Assembly: GCA_030141605.1 (NCBI GenBank)
Contig: JAQGDQ010000444.1
Coordinates: forward strand, 82,737-146,736
Length of the DNA stretch: 64,000 nucleotides
From: Tubiluchus corallicola
Taxonomy: Eukaryota; Priapulida; Priapulimorpha; Priapulimorphida; Tubiluchidae
Reading direction: 5' to 3'
The notes under the pieces: model-generated
The model's input: only the letters and a program-made list of their open reading frames with translations
The model's database searches: none
Told to the model about the DNA's origin: nothing
Position numbers and translations under genes: made by a program
In this document: in pieces, positions 1 to 10,815 of the stretch
How positions within the stretch are numbered: position 1 is the first letter of the stretch
Layout: the number at the start of each line of letters is the position of its first letter

Positions 1-819
1 TATTTATCAGTTGTTAGGCCTGCTCAGGTGACAAATATTACTGATTTGCAGAATCTTGTGTACAAACAAGAAAAGATGCGCTGAGATACCTGTTATTAGC
101 ATTATTTCCTCATTTGAACAAATATTATTGTGCGCGTTGCAATTTTGTTTCATTACTGTCTAATTTTACCTGATTTTTACTCTCTCCAACTTTACATAAA
201 AATAGTAACTCCAAGTTGGCAGTTTTAAGAAAAACGCAAAAAAATACCAAAAACAATGGTATCTGCACTTTTAGGACTAGGAATTTTATGTAGGGTGTAA
301 ATTTTTTTATAGAAAATTAACTGAGTTTCGAATTATCCTTTTGGAAACCTGCGACAAACTTATTTCACCCCATTATGTGGCGCCACGATATGAGCATTTT
401 AGCTTGAGGACTAATATTAACGAGGTAGCTATACATTATGTACAATTTACCTGATTGCATTGTTAATCCTAAGCTTAGTGTCTGATAACTAAAGGAATAA
501 CATCGTGAGACCCCCCCAGCTATAAGCCCTTAACACACTCGACTAGTAGTCAGGTCTCAGGTACTCTCAGGCCTCATCCCAAGAAAAGACCCTATTACAC
601 CGTAACAGACCATTTATATTTCTTCTTGTCTTTTTAATATTCCTTGTAATTAAGATTTTGTTATAGCATTATCCGGCGTTAAACATTTTCCTACTATTAA
701 GTGTTTGCAAAAATCTTACTGTTTTTCATTGAGTTATTTATTTATTCTTGTTTATTTTCCTCCACCTCCATGCTTAACGTTTGGCATGGAAAACCTAAAT
801 GTCATTTAGAAAATTGGGA
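1..819. other. Intergenic, nothing recognised
   Basis: AT-rich sequence with short open frames only. I see no protein similarity, RNA gene or tandem repeat that I can support here. Confidence 0.5.
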
Positions 820-1265
820 ATCAAAGCATTAATTACGTGCACAGCAGTAAGGTGTTACGTGTTGTTATAGACAAGCATTTGTTTTTGAGTTACAAATGAA
901 TAACGTCAGGAAAAAAGGATGGTATAGATGGTTACAAATCTAATGAAACTGTAGTCTTATTCTTTAAAACCCTTATACTACCTATAATTTTGCATGGTGC
1001 TCCAGCTTGGATGGCACGCAAAGATCGCTTCTTTGATGATCTTATGTAAGATGTTATGAAAACTGGAACAGGCTGTAACTTTCACCGGTCTCGTGAAAAA
1101 TTCGAGTTGATCTGTAGTCTGCCACCTCTCGCCATAATCTTTAAAAGTGTAGCTGCAAAATTTATCCTGAAAGTATTATCTGCCTCAAATGATGATATTG
1201 TTAAATTACACTTGATAAATAGTCATGCTTATCCTCATCTTAATTATAATCACTTTTTACTTTAA
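820..1265 (+). pseudogene. LINE reverse transcriptase C-terminal remnant
   Basis: The + strand frame from about 849 reads KVLRVVIDKHLFLSYK, then a stop, then FFKTLILPIILHGAPAW and, after another stop near 1047, SLPPLAIIFKSVAAKFILK. This is the usual end of a CR1/L2/Jockey-type LINE ORF2: a 'LGVxID' block, then the 'xLPxLLYGxxxW' block, then a helical tail. No RT catalytic block lies upstream, so it is a short, stop-ridden fragment. The family assignment rests on block order, not on a search. Confidence 0.6.
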
Positions 1266-2194
1266 TTACTAGCCTATACAGGCGAATTTTTAAAAAACAG
1301 TAAAGATATAAACTGTATGAAGAACTTCTGAAGGTAAAATTGCTAAGACATCAGTATATTGCAGAACACAGGTGAGTTTATTTATAAAAAATCAGTAACA
1401 GCACATGTTGATTCAATGATCTCTGACAGCCAACTGCCCAGGTAAGTTTTCTATAAAGCAAGGAAGCCAGCAATTCTATGAAGGGTAAATGTTATGCATA
1501 CTACATAGTTCAAGGATGAAAGTTTAGACTGTATATGAAGAAATAGATTTATTTTACAGCTGAAATTTCTTGTGTGGGATTTTTAATGTTTTAACCAGAG
1601 ACTGCAATAATATGACATAATGAACAAAAAATAATGACATATGACATAATAATAAAAATAATGACATCGTGAGCTTCACGACAAACTGGCGTAAGAAGGA
1701 TATAACATCTTTACCACCACCTACGTTTCAATACAAGAAAAGTGAACCAAACTGCACAAATGATTGGCGTTGGTCATCAGAAGACGCTAAAGATACAAAA
1801 GTACTAATACCCAAAATACTAGTCTTGCCACGTTTTCTGTTTCACTTTTCCAAAAAACCAGAAGAGAAAATTATATAAAAATAAATATGTTACAAAGTAC
1901 GCATTAAGATTAATATCAAATCTATCAGACAAAGATATTACAGTAATATATCAAGGATAAGCAAAAGATTCCACTGTAAAAATTACTTTAAAGGTTAAAT
2001 TAATTAGAAATTAAGACTGTAATGCATTTGTGGTAATGTAACATTCTCCAATGCTTAATTGTCATTTGAATTCTGTATATACTTTGTAATGTTTTATGTA
2101 TGTATAAGGCTGGGGTAGAAATCAGTTTATTTCTACATTTCAGAATTCACTCTCACAGCTTTAGTTTGGAGGTATTTGTTCTCCCCTTGTACAC
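1266..2194. other. Intergenic, nothing recognised
   Basis: AT-rich. A 69-codon open frame at 1669-1878 (+) has no recognisable domain, and I do not call it a gene. Confidence 0.45.
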
Positions 2195-2822
2195 CAAGTC
2201 TCTTGAGATACGTCTCGTTAACTTGACAATAATAGGGGAGTTCCTTTTTGGGTTGGGATCCTATGTGTAATGCTGATATCACTTTCATCAAGACTTTCAT
2301 TAATGTTCATTTTTCCTTGGATATGCAGTGTTTTCATCTGGTAAGACTAGTATGCCAGTTATGAGTAGTTATCTCTTCGCACATACTGTTCTAGAGCATC
2401 ATTCTCAGATTCTTTTTCCACTAGTTTTGTCTCGAGGACATTTATAGCCTTTCTCAGAACAACATTTGTCTGTTCACTCTTTTTTAGCTGTTTGTCAATA
2501 TCTGTGTATTTGTCATTTAGCTCATCGTATTTCTTTGATAGTAAGTTTTGACCGTGATCGAACTCAGGTCAGTCGAGATGGTTTTCAACTGCTTGGTAAA
2601 ATCTCGCCTCAGCTTCACCAATCCGTCCAATACGTTATTACTATCCTGATCTTCATGGAAGGAAGATCCGATATTGCCATCATCGTGTTCAGAATCTGTG
2701 TCATCATCAGAACTCACATCTGTCTTTGTTGGCGTCAACTTAGATCTGGGCGTGGTGGCAGCCACTAGAAAGCTCTCCACTGAAGCTATTTTCTTAGATT
2801 TCTTCTTTGCTTTAGGCATCAT
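2195..2822 (-). pseudogene. LINE ORF1-like remnant (coiled coil plus HRIP block)
   Basis: Read on the - strand from an ATG at 2822, the frame gives a Lys/Ser/Asp-rich head (MMPKAKKKSKKIASVESF). A helical stretch follows, then VLRKAINVLETKLVEKE, DALEQYVRRDNYS and, after stops, ESLDESDISITHRIP. The order 'LEQYxRRxN ... DISxxHRIP' is typical of the RNA-binding ORF1 protein of non-LTR retrotransposons. At least three stops or frame changes break it after about residue 140, so it is non-functional. No matching ORF2 lies to its left; the LINE fragment at 820-1265 is on the opposite strand and is a separate insertion. Confidence 0.6.
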
Positions 2823-3334
2823 AGCTTATTTGAGTCACTCTGTCGATGATTACAGACAAAAAATTGGTTTAACATATGTTATATTACAAATTTTTCGGTA
2901 ATATAATCAAAAATATTTCCCAACTTAAATTTTATAAACCGGCGCCATTTGCGACCGCAGCGCCATAAAGGACTATTAACAATTTCATTTATATTTTTAC
3001 GGCTTATTCGCAGCAAAGTTGCGGTAGTACAGTTGCCATAATCCTATTGTCAACTAAATTTAAAGGAAAGAAGAAGTCACTCAGCACGTTGTGTTTATTT
3101 CACTATTATCACTAAAACTTAGAAAAATACAACAAACAAATTTGCCAAAAAATTGTTTACAAAGCAAAAAATTAAATTGAAAATTTCAGGTGTGGTTGTT
3201 TCTGCCATTCGTATGAAAATGATTACAAGATTTCATTACTTTTCTTTAGCTCGTCGTGGCTTTCTAATTCTTTCTAAAGGTGAGCTGCTTAAACTAATTC
3301 AAACTTCTGCAACTTGCCTAAAGTTGACGCGAAA
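2823..3334. other. Intergenic, nothing recognised
   Basis: AT-rich apart from a short GC-richer patch near 2938-2970. It may include the 5' region of the LINE ORF1 remnant to its left. No gene is supported. Confidence 0.4.
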
Positions 3335-3460
3335 GTATAACAAATTAGCTACCTAATTTTTTTGTAAAAATGTCTTTGATGAAAATTAACAGTGCACTAC
3401 TTTTCTTCAGGACGAATGACGTCATTGGAAGAAAAATGGGTGTTCAAAATGGAAGCGCCC
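3335..3460 (+). repeat. Left arm of an inverted repeat flanking HS6ST exon 1
   Basis: This ~125 bp segment recurs in reverse complement at 6115-6250. Shared blocks are the 'tagctacctaatttttttgt' stretch, the 'cagtgcactactttt' stretch, and 'gacgaatgacgtcattggaa' followed by a 'gggtgttcaaa' block. The arms enclose about 2.65 kb including HS6ST coding exon 1. They could be two copies of a short transposon in opposite orientation or diverged terminal inverted repeats of one larger element. Confidence 0.7.
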
Positions 3461-3957
3461 CATGTATGAAGTGATCGCAACTTTAATATGATTTTTCTAC
3501 ACGCTTATTGCAGTATGCCTAACTTCCCTAAAATATGCCTAACTTCCCTAAAGACTTGACCTTCCTTTTAAGTCAGAACGTTTCCGTGTTAGAGTTTGCG
3601 GGGGCGCCTCGTTTTCGTACCGTGGCCACTGCAGCGTACAAAGAACCCATCGTTGAACTGACTAGCCATTCATTATACACACCACGCGTGGCATGTTCAA
3701 CAGAAATGAGAGGTAAAAGTGTATTTTTTAACCTGAATTTCTCACAGGATTTTTTGAGTGTCAGTACAGCAGGTCGGTAACCTCTTCTATTTGCATTGCA
3801 TTGTTTATTTGTCAGATTATCAAAGGCAGTAGACAACAGCAAAGCTAAAAGATACTACTGTACAAAACGCATGTCGGTAATTTTAGTGGAAATGTTCTAT
3901 CAGTCTGTTACAATTCATTTCTTATAAAAGTAGTACAAGCGGAAATCAATTTTAAAT
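3461..3957 (+). promoter_or_regulatory. Probable 5' region of HS6ST (promoter or UTR)
   Basis: This stretch immediately precedes the HS6ST start codon. It is richer in GC than its surroundings at 3595-3700 and carries a 20 bp tandem duplication (tatgcctaacttccctaaa repeated at 3513 and 3533). Open frames exist on both strands (3535-3780 +, 3573-3842 -) but neither resembles a known protein. A 5' UTR or promoter role is inferred from position only. Confidence 0.35.
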
Positions 3958-4463
3958 ATGGACACAGTTTGCAGATTTGTGTTTTTTAGCATTATCTGTG
4001 GCATTATAAGTTTTACCGTCTATTTTTTATCTATTTTCACTGATACGGTAAAAGTGAGCAATGATTATGAATTATCAAAGCGACAGTCCAACCTACAAAT
4101 GCTGTCAGGGAATCTTCCTGTATTTATCCACCAGGGACCACCAGCAACAAACTTCAGTTTTAATTTCAGTGGCTCGGACACGATTGTGTTTCTGCACATC
4201 CAGAAAACAGGAGGTAGCAATTTTGGGCGCCATCTTGTTGTTAATACTGACATACCCAAACCATGCGAATGTAAAAGTATTAGTACAGGAACAGGGCTTA
4301 TGTCATGTAAGTGTCATCGTCCAGATTCTGAGAGAGGAATCTGGTTGTTTAGTCGGTTTACTACCGGATGGCCATGTGGTGTTCACGCAGACTGGACAGG
4401 ACTTCTGCCATGTGTAGATCGTGTGTTGAATAAAAAAACAGCAAAATCTGATGGCAAGAGAAA
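3958..4463 (+). CDS. HS6ST: Heparan sulfate 6-O-sulfotransferase, coding exon 1
   Basis: HS6ST transfers sulfate from PAPS to the 6-OH of glucosamine residues in heparan sulfate, in the Golgi lumen. This exon encodes residues 1-168 plus two bases of codon 169. A short cytosolic head and a hydrophobic signal anchor (about residues 6-27) give type II topology. The 5'-phosphosulfate loop is at 78-90 (FLHIQKTGGSNFGRH). Next come the Cys-rich block CECK...CKCHRP (103-122) and WLFSRFTTGWPCGVHADWT (129-147), whose His143 lies where the catalytic base of HS6ST is expected. The exon ends at a GT donor (aaa|gtaaga). Joined to exon 2, the protein is 366 residues, close to the 400-odd of vertebrate HS6STs. 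The ATG at 3958 is the first in frame and sits just before the anchor. Downstream neighbours EXTL3 and a CHST are also glycan enzymes. Confidence 0.93.
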
Positions 4464-4877
4464 GTAAGAACAAATTTTACGATTTCTAAAGCAGTTTTAG
4501 TATAAACAGAATATTATAGGATTGGATCAGACAGTTTAAGAAACATGATTTAGGATTCTCACAACAACAAATTATATTCATTATTAACAAAAACATATAC
4601 AGTAAGAATTGACTATACCTACACAAGCTGAAAAGTTTTACTACAGATTATATTAGATATATTTGTAATAAATCGACAGTTAAAAAATTTTAATGTTCGA
4701 ATATTTAAGGCTGACGCATTTCACATGAGATAGAAACTACTAAGTACGAAGTGTTTAGTACGAAATGTACAGTCTTCTACTCATTGGAATATCTTACAAT
4801 TAATAACGTAATTAAAATTATCTTTTGGAACACAATAACAACTTCGACAAATCACTACTTCCTACAGCTATATTAAA

Positions 4878-5483
4878 GCACAAGAAAACCCTCCACTTAC
4901 ACCAAGCTTAGAAAATTTGTCTTGAACTTTATACCCCTTACGCACTGCGTTTGCATGCAGTGTTTGCGCCAGTAGTAACGCTGTATAAAACTTGTAAATT
5001 TAAACTCCGCGGTGACCGTTAGTTTAAAGAGAGGTCGTTTGAAACAAGTTTAGACAACAATGTGTAAAGTTTGAAAAAATAATCAGAGCATTCGTAAAAT
5101 AGTAAAATTTTTAATTACTGTATTTTGTCAACAAGATTAAAAACATGTTTCTGGTTAATGAGTGGCGCACCCTGTATGGTAACCCAGCGACGTACTACCA
5201 ATTCGCACGAACATTTTAAATTTTTATTTATTGTTTCATAAGACTTTCAAGCAGGCAAGCGAAATGCTAAGTAATATAGATTTGCAAGGAAAGTTTTTGG
5301 AACATAATTTGGCATTGCCTTTTCTTCCCCGGATTTATATTTGTGTAGGTGACGTCATGTAATGGCGCTGTTGGAAGAGTACTGAGGGGGATTTAAAATG
5401 AAAACAAACAAAAATCCTTTGCATTAAGTAATGTAATATGATTTTTCAGAAACGTACTTCATTTACCTCTTTTCTTCACCTTT
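4878..5483 (+). repeat. Repeat A, copy 1
   Basis: A ~610-660 bp dispersed non-coding repeat starting 'gcacaagaaaaccctcc' and ending in a T/C-rich stretch. It matches 47567-48227 in reverse complement over almost its whole length, and 61003-61286 over its 3' half. It includes a TGACGTCA octamer (5348-5355). I see no ORF, tRNA head or clear terminal inverted repeats, so its class is unknown (SINE- or MITE-like). Confidence 0.75.
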
Positions 5484-6114
5484 AAGGCATTGACGCAGTA
5501 CTAGTTCATTTAATTTATCAAACAAAACAACCCTAGTTTGTTGACACAATGGGCAGTGGAATAAAAGTGTTCAACCGACTCTAATCGAAATCCACAGTTG
5601 TAAACAAGTACACGATCGCTTCGTGATACTTTTCTTAATGATGCTATAAAAAGAGAAACAGACTCTTAGAATGCGGACATACAAATTTCAACAAGCGGAC
5701 AAATCCAGGCCTTGATTCGGACGGCCCAAAATGATTTATAATTCCATGGAATTTACAGGCATTACATGAAGAACTACTTTAAATATTAAACACACACCAC
5801 AAAAACTTTTATACGTTGCACAACAGACCATGCATTGATTAAGAGGAAATTAAATAGTGTTGGAAGACAGACGGCTCTATTCGGCTGTTTCTGGTGGCAG
5901 TTTTTCGACATGGCAGTTTTTCTGTTTGTTCCAGAAGAAACACTGCGGGTAGAAATAATTAGAATGTTGGTGATTAAAATACAATGAAAAGTGGTTCAGT
6001 GTGTGAAGCTAAAAGGTCAAGCCTTCTGGGAGGTTAGGCTTAGTTCAATGTTCGCGAAAAATGTTTGAAGGATTTAGTAATAAAACTGAAATAAGCGCCT
6101 CGTGTAATTAGTAA

Positions 6115-6250
6115 AATCACTTTGAACACCCATTCTTCTTCCAATGACGTCATTCGTCTGTCTTTGTGACAAAAGTAGGGCACTGTCAATGTTCATAAAA
6201 ATTATGATAAATTTTTACAAAAAAATTAGATAGCTAATTAGTTTTTAAAA
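6115..6250 (-). repeat. Right arm of the inverted repeat flanking HS6ST exon 1
   Basis: This is the reverse complement of 3335-3460, including the central 'ccaatgacgtcattcgtc' block. It lies inside the HS6ST intron. Confidence 0.7.
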
Positions 6251-6510
6251 CAAAATTTAGAGCAGGAAAGGAATTTGAAAAAGTCGAGACAAACGCCTTG
6301 ACTTACAAGGTACCAGTACCGCAACCACCAGTTCAAACACACAATATTAATTATGGCACCCATGAGTTGCTCACTAATCTACCCCTATAGCTTAGAGCTC
6401 ACCAAATAATCTAGCATGTCCAGTTTCTACCATTAGTTTCTTTTTGGTTTAGTTTTGTTTAAAAATTATTCCATGATTAATAATACTTATTCAATTTATT
6501 CTTGTTAAAG

Positions 6511-7105
6511 GTACTACTACGTAACTGTATTACGGGAGCCAATTCAACGGTATCTCAGTGAGTATGCACACGTAGTTCGTGGTGCCACCTGGCCAAAGTC
6601 ACTTCATAAATGCAATGGACGTCGTCCCACGCCCAGCGAACTTCCAGGGTGTTACAAAGGAGATTCTTGGAAAGGAGTCTCCTTGGATGAATTTCTAAAC
6701 TGTGAATCAAATCTTGCACGAAATCGACAAACTAGAATGCTCAGTGATTTGACTCTAGTAGGATGTTATAATAAATCTGCCATGTCCAAAAAAGACAGAG
6801 ATATGATCATGTTACAGAGTGCTAAATTAAATCTTGAAAACTTTGCTTTTTTTGGATTGGCAGAAGAACAATTGAAGTCACAATGTCTGTTTGAAAAGAC
6901 GTTTAATATAAGATTCACAAACGCTTTTCATCAGGTCGGAGCAAGTGCCACATTTGCCGGTAACGTAACTCTGACTAACATCCAAGGAAAACGAGTCATA
7001 CAACAAAATCAACTTGATATTCAATTATATGACTTTGCAAGAGAGCTGTTTATGAAAAGGTTTAACCAAATTAAAAGTGATTGCTTGGACACAGGTACAC
7101 AATGA
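6511..7105 (+). CDS. HS6ST: Heparan sulfate 6-O-sulfotransferase, coding exon 2
   Basis: This exon starts with the single base that completes Lys169 and encodes residues 170-366. It opens with the 3'-phosphate binding block YYYVTVLREPIQRYLSEY (170-187), a PAPS-contact motif of the family. It continues through HVVRGATW, the acidic/Pro-rich CNGRRPTPSELPGCYKG and LARNRQTRMLSDLTLVGCYN, and on to NLENFAFFGLAEEQ and FEKTFNIRF. The tail (QLDIQLYDFARELFMKRF) matches the helical end of HS6STs. The frame stops at TGA 7103-7105. Vertebrate HS6STs run longer at the C-terminus, so this is a compact form. No AATAAA lies close; the nearest clear one (8109) is inside repeat B. Confidence 0.93.
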
Positions 7106-7473
7106 TATTATAGTCAAAAATATTTATGAAAATACCTCAAATTTCAAAATTTACATTGCTCTTATAATTGCTATTATTGTCACGACTGCTATACAGTAGA
7201 AAGATGAACGATAAGATTTAAATTGAACTTCGAAGTAGAATCCTTCCATTTTCCAAAAGTGCTGAAACAGTTGCACAAACGAGTCATGCTCTTAAACCAT
7301 TGGGCTCTGGGGGTTGCAGGTGAGTTTGCTAGTGTTATTACATCATGAGTATTGTAGGTGCATGGTTGCACATGTGCAGGTGTGTTAGTTTGAAGACGCG
7401 ATAAATACGGGTTGAGAAATGTAGCACAATGAAAGAAAAAAGAAGTATTTTAACTACGGATCTTAATCGCATA
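7106..7473. other. HS6ST 3' flank
   Basis: This is presumed 3' UTR and flank of HS6ST. No polyadenylation signal of canonical sequence was found close to the stop codon, and nothing else is recognised. Confidence 0.4.
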
Positions 7474-8213
7474 ATATTGATTCTACTGGTATATATATAT
7501 AAGATTCGAGGCTACAGCTCCGATGACGGCACCATTTGCGACGAACTATGCATCAAACGAAAGGTCTCGATCTAGTGTCGTGCCATTGGGGGTTTATTTT
7601 TCGAATCGGGCCCACCGGGACGAACGGGGGGCGAAAGACCTCCAAAAATGGCCATTTTTCGGCCGTTTTTTCGCAAAACTTATGCGTCTGAGATCTGAAG
7701 AACTGGAACTGGACATGCGTGGTGCTGGCAATGAATAGATAGCCCGTCCAGCTGTGGGTGTAGTAGGCATATTTAGAATTCTTGAGAGGGCCACTGCGTC
7801 CGGTAACGGGCTTTTTCCCGGACCCAACTCGCGATTTTTTCGAAATTTTGACCAAACAGCATGCAGAAAAACGCTCTGGCAGCGCCTGGTGGGACTCTCG
7901 GAAGGAAATATATAGCTCTTTAAAAAGAAGAATAACAGGGCTATACGATGATATGGACTATATGTTAGGACACGTCCACCAAAAGAAGTGACGACGAGTT
8001 AATTAGATGTTCTATTTTTGGCAGTTTTCGCTTGGAAAACTGCTGACGCAAAGCCATTGTTCTGAGGTCATCCATTGCACTCTGCTTATAACCTTATAGC
8101 TTTAATTCAATAAAAGCTGCTGCTGCTGGCTTTGCGTTATAAGTGAGGACTGTGTAGGATGTTCGCGTATTATTGGTGAGAAATTCTTTTGCGGGGCCTT
8201 TGCTAGAGGTATA
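7474..8213 (+). repeat. Repeat B, full unit
   Basis: A ~740 bp unit starting with 'ttctactggtatatatata' and a (TA)n run, then 'gattcgaggctacagctc'. It contains the 16 bp perfect palindrome AAAAATGGCCATTTTT (7644-7659) and ends 'gcggggcctttgctagaggt'. A second, truncated unit follows directly. The same unit occurs three times in tandem on the - strand at 22640-24880 and as fragments at 31362-31615 and 32985-33232. Open frames in it differ between copies and are not conserved, so I treat it as a non-coding mobile or satellite-like repeat of unknown class. Confidence 0.8.
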
Positions 8214-8330
8214 TATTAATTCTACTGGTATGTTATATATATATATATATAAGATTCGAGGCTACAGCTCGGACGACGGCACCTTTTGCGGCGATCTATA
8301 TATCAAGGAGGAAGGAGCATAGAGCTTTCG
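8214..8330 (+). repeat. Repeat B, truncated second unit
   Basis: It repeats the first ~100 bp of the preceding unit ('attaattctactggta', (TA)n, 'gattcgaggctacagctcgg'). It then diverges after about 8312, which makes the pair a head-to-tail array with ~740 bp period. Confidence 0.75.
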
Positions 8331-9398
8331 AGTCCTGCTCCAGATAAGTGGAACAATTGACAATTAACATTGCATAGAAACTAATTTTAATGTTTTCAAT
8401 GTTTAAGATTTTAATGTTCACACAGTCAGATATTTCTTCTGCACTTTAAACTTTATTTGCACACATTACTTCACAACAACTTGTTTCAGTAATTATAACA
8501 TACTAAGCACATAATTATATGACGAAGTCATGGTATCAAAAAATTGAGATGTTTGTGATGTGAACAGAGTTGAACCTGGCTCATTATCGGTTATTTCAGA
8601 TTAGAATCATCTTCTATGTGCTGGATGTAAATAACATCTTAGCTATATTCTTCACAATATTTCGATTATTATCAAATTCCAAACAGGATTGTTTACAGAG
8701 CAGATTTGACAAATTAATTTCACACCATGTTTAATCTTCGCGAGAGTGTGTGAATGCAGAGTTTGCTCAAATATTTGACGAGGTTATTGAACATTATTGG
8801 TTTCTGTTGCTTATTGTACAAAGTATGTGATTATTTGTTCTATTTTTGAAGTTTAATTAACAGTATACAAAACTAAAGTATTGAAATGATGTATGCAGCC
8901 ACCTACATACCTTTTTGGCTAATTGTCTAGAGTTTATCAGGAATAAGTTCGTTTTACATTTGTTTAGTGGCCTAATTAAATTGTTAATTTTATTCTTGGA
9001 AAGAATTTCATCATTTGACTAATTGAATGCAGAAAGCCCAAGACAGCTCTTTCTATGCAATAATCTTTATTCTGCTCAATGAAGCCCAAGTACACTTTGA
9101 CATCGATGTATCTAGTAATCTGTAGAGTACAAGTTACCTTTCCATTTATGGACTATCTGTGTACATATGATGTATCCTCTAATAAGAATTTGCTCTAGTC
9201 GTGATTTATAACTCTGTTCTCCCAAGGCATACAAGTTTAGTTGATATTTATGTTTTTTGAGCAACGTTTTTTGAGTGCAAGATTTCTGAAATTTTTATGG
9301 CAATGAAACAAGTTATACAGTTATTCTATATTCCACCATCAGTAATAACTTGTTCAATGTTTCACAATGTCAACAAGCAGAATGCAAATTACCACACC
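8331..9398 (+). other. Possible 5' LTR region of a BEL/Pao remnant
   Basis: No gene is seen. The stretch lies directly upstream of a primer-binding-site-like sequence and a BEL/Pao gag remnant, so part of it may be a decayed 5' LTR. I could not find a second copy, so the LTR limits are unknown. Confidence 0.25.
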
Positions 9399-9410
9399 TG
9401 GTGCCGAAAA
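9399..9410 (+). promoter_or_regulatory. Primer-binding-site-like sequence (tRNA-Phe type)
   Basis: The sequence tggtgccgaaaa matches the first 11-12 bases of the complement of the tRNA-Phe 3' end, beginning with the required TGG. It sits 51 bp upstream of the BEL/Pao gag frame, as expected for an LTR retrotransposon. The following bases do not match a full primer site. Confidence 0.45.
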
Positions 9411-9449
9411 CAGCTGCTGATGAACTGGAATTGGTGCACAGTGCATTAA

Positions 9450-10660
9450 GTGTCAAATTTCGGTGCGGGATGTGGCTTAGATGAACAGTACATTAAGTGC
9501 TGCATTTCTTGCACTCACCTGCATTCCTTACAGCATGACAGATCAACTCAAATCTTCACAAGATCACCGGAGGGCGTTCCTGATGCTGAAATACATACCG
9601 ATGTAATTGGGCTGATGTCACGTCCAGAATTAATGGATCTTACACAAAGAGAATTGAAGGATCTCTCACGAGACCAACTTCTACCAGTTTATGGTACAAA
9701 AACTGAGCAGATTCGCAGATTACTGGAACACAGAGAGCAAAATGCCCGTGCCAGCCCAAACATAATAGAGGAGGAACCGAGGTCTGATTTTGATGAGGAG
9801 CTAGGAGAGAGTGAAGATGATGAGGCACATCCATTATTTTGACTGATGCAAAAACTCAGCATCAAGCTGCCCCTGAAGGTTGATCAGGAGATTGAGATGT
9901 TCCTGCAGAAAGTCAGAATACTCAGCCACAGATTTACCGATATGCGTTATGACATGATTGGATTTAGTAATTCTTTGTATGATTTGTTAATCTTTGAAAA
10001 TGTTAAAACTTTGATTGACAAAGCAAACAATTATCTTTCTCATTATACAGATATCATAAAAGAATTTACCGAAACTTATGGAAAATTGATCATGCTTCGC
10101 AGGCATCTAATGATAGTGATTCTGATGCCAACTTTAGGAACTCGAGATTACACAAGTTTCAATTACCCACTTTTTCGGGTGATGGTGATGATTTTCAGGG
10201 TTTCTGGTCAATTTTTCATGATAAGATTCACACACTGCTGACCTGTAGTAAATGAATTACCTGAATAAGTCTTCTACTAGAAATTGTAAAATCCTTCCCA
10301 GTGATGTACGAAAATTATCAGGAGCCAGTCAATCATTTGGTAAAGTGATTTCTAAAGAAAGATTATTTGAATGATACAAACTGAGACTTGCTTGAAAATT
10401 TAGAAACATTTGCGTCAATTGAGTCATTACTGAGAACTTTGGCCATGTTGGGATATGAGGAAGAGCATTACGTAGTCAGACAAATTACCTGGCGTCTTTC
10501 AGCTAACATAAACAATGAATTGTGCTCTGGTATGACCCATGGTTCAAAGTGGAAAAAAGAAGACTTGGAGTGGTATGTTAGAGTGGTATGTTGGAGTGGT
10601 GTGTTCAAGACATTGAAGTAATTCAAAGGGATAAAAATTCAGTGCCCATGCATTCATGGA
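9450..10660 (+). pseudogene. BEL/Pao-type gag remnant
   Basis: The first frame (9450-9840) has a SAP-like helix pair (ELMDLTQRELKDLSRDQLLP, then GTKTEQIRRLLEHRE) and an acidic tail. After a stop it continues in shifted frames: a coiled region from about 9870, then SRLHKFQLPTFSGDGDDF and QGFWSIFHDKIHTLL (10145-10235). The latter is the diagnostic start of the BEL/Pao gag domain DUF1759 ('LPxFSGDxxxFxxFWxxF'). Past two stops and a frameshift, MNYLNKS and the 10388-10621 frame (LETFASIESLLRTLAMLGYEEE) match later parts of that domain. No protease, RT or integrase follows. It is a degenerate 5' fragment. Confidence 0.72.
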
Positions 10661-10712
10661 AAAAATAGTAAATTGGGTCATTTGGTTCGAAGACAAATTA
10701 TACGTTCAAATT

Positions 10713-10815
10713 AAATGTTGTTGCAAAGCTGGTTGCAGGAAAAGATGTGCATGCAAAAAAACACTGCGAATGCTCTGGACTATGTAAATGTCACTGCTTG
10801 GATCAAAGAAATTAA
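10713..10815 (+). pseudogene. Broken Cys-rich CXC (tesmin/TSO1-like) motif
   Basis: One frame reads KCCCKAGCRKRCACKK. After a 1-nt frame change at an A-run (10755-10761) a second frame reads KKHCECSGLCKCHC and ends in a stop at 10813. Together this gives the C-x-C/C-x3-C spacing of a CXC (CRC) domain, a motif often found in unnamed invertebrate ORFs near repeats. It may belong with the BEL remnant just upstream or be an independent gene fragment. Confidence 0.4.

Larger units (their letters stand above)
4464..6510 (+). other. HS6ST intron
   Basis: The intron is 2,047 bp, from donor gtaaga to acceptor ttgttaaag, with the last two bases of exon 1 completed by the first base of exon 2. It holds repeat A (4878-5483) and the right arm of the inverted repeat (6115-6250). 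No other gene is seen. Confidence 0.85.

Noticed and set aside
2466-2901. + strand frames overlapping the LINE ORF1 remnant
   Set aside because: They are antisense shadows of the - strand ORF1 frame.
3535-3842. Overlapping frames on both strands upstream of HS6ST
   Set aside because: No domain, and overlapping opposite-strand frames reflect the GC-richer composition there; a promoter/UTR role is more likely.
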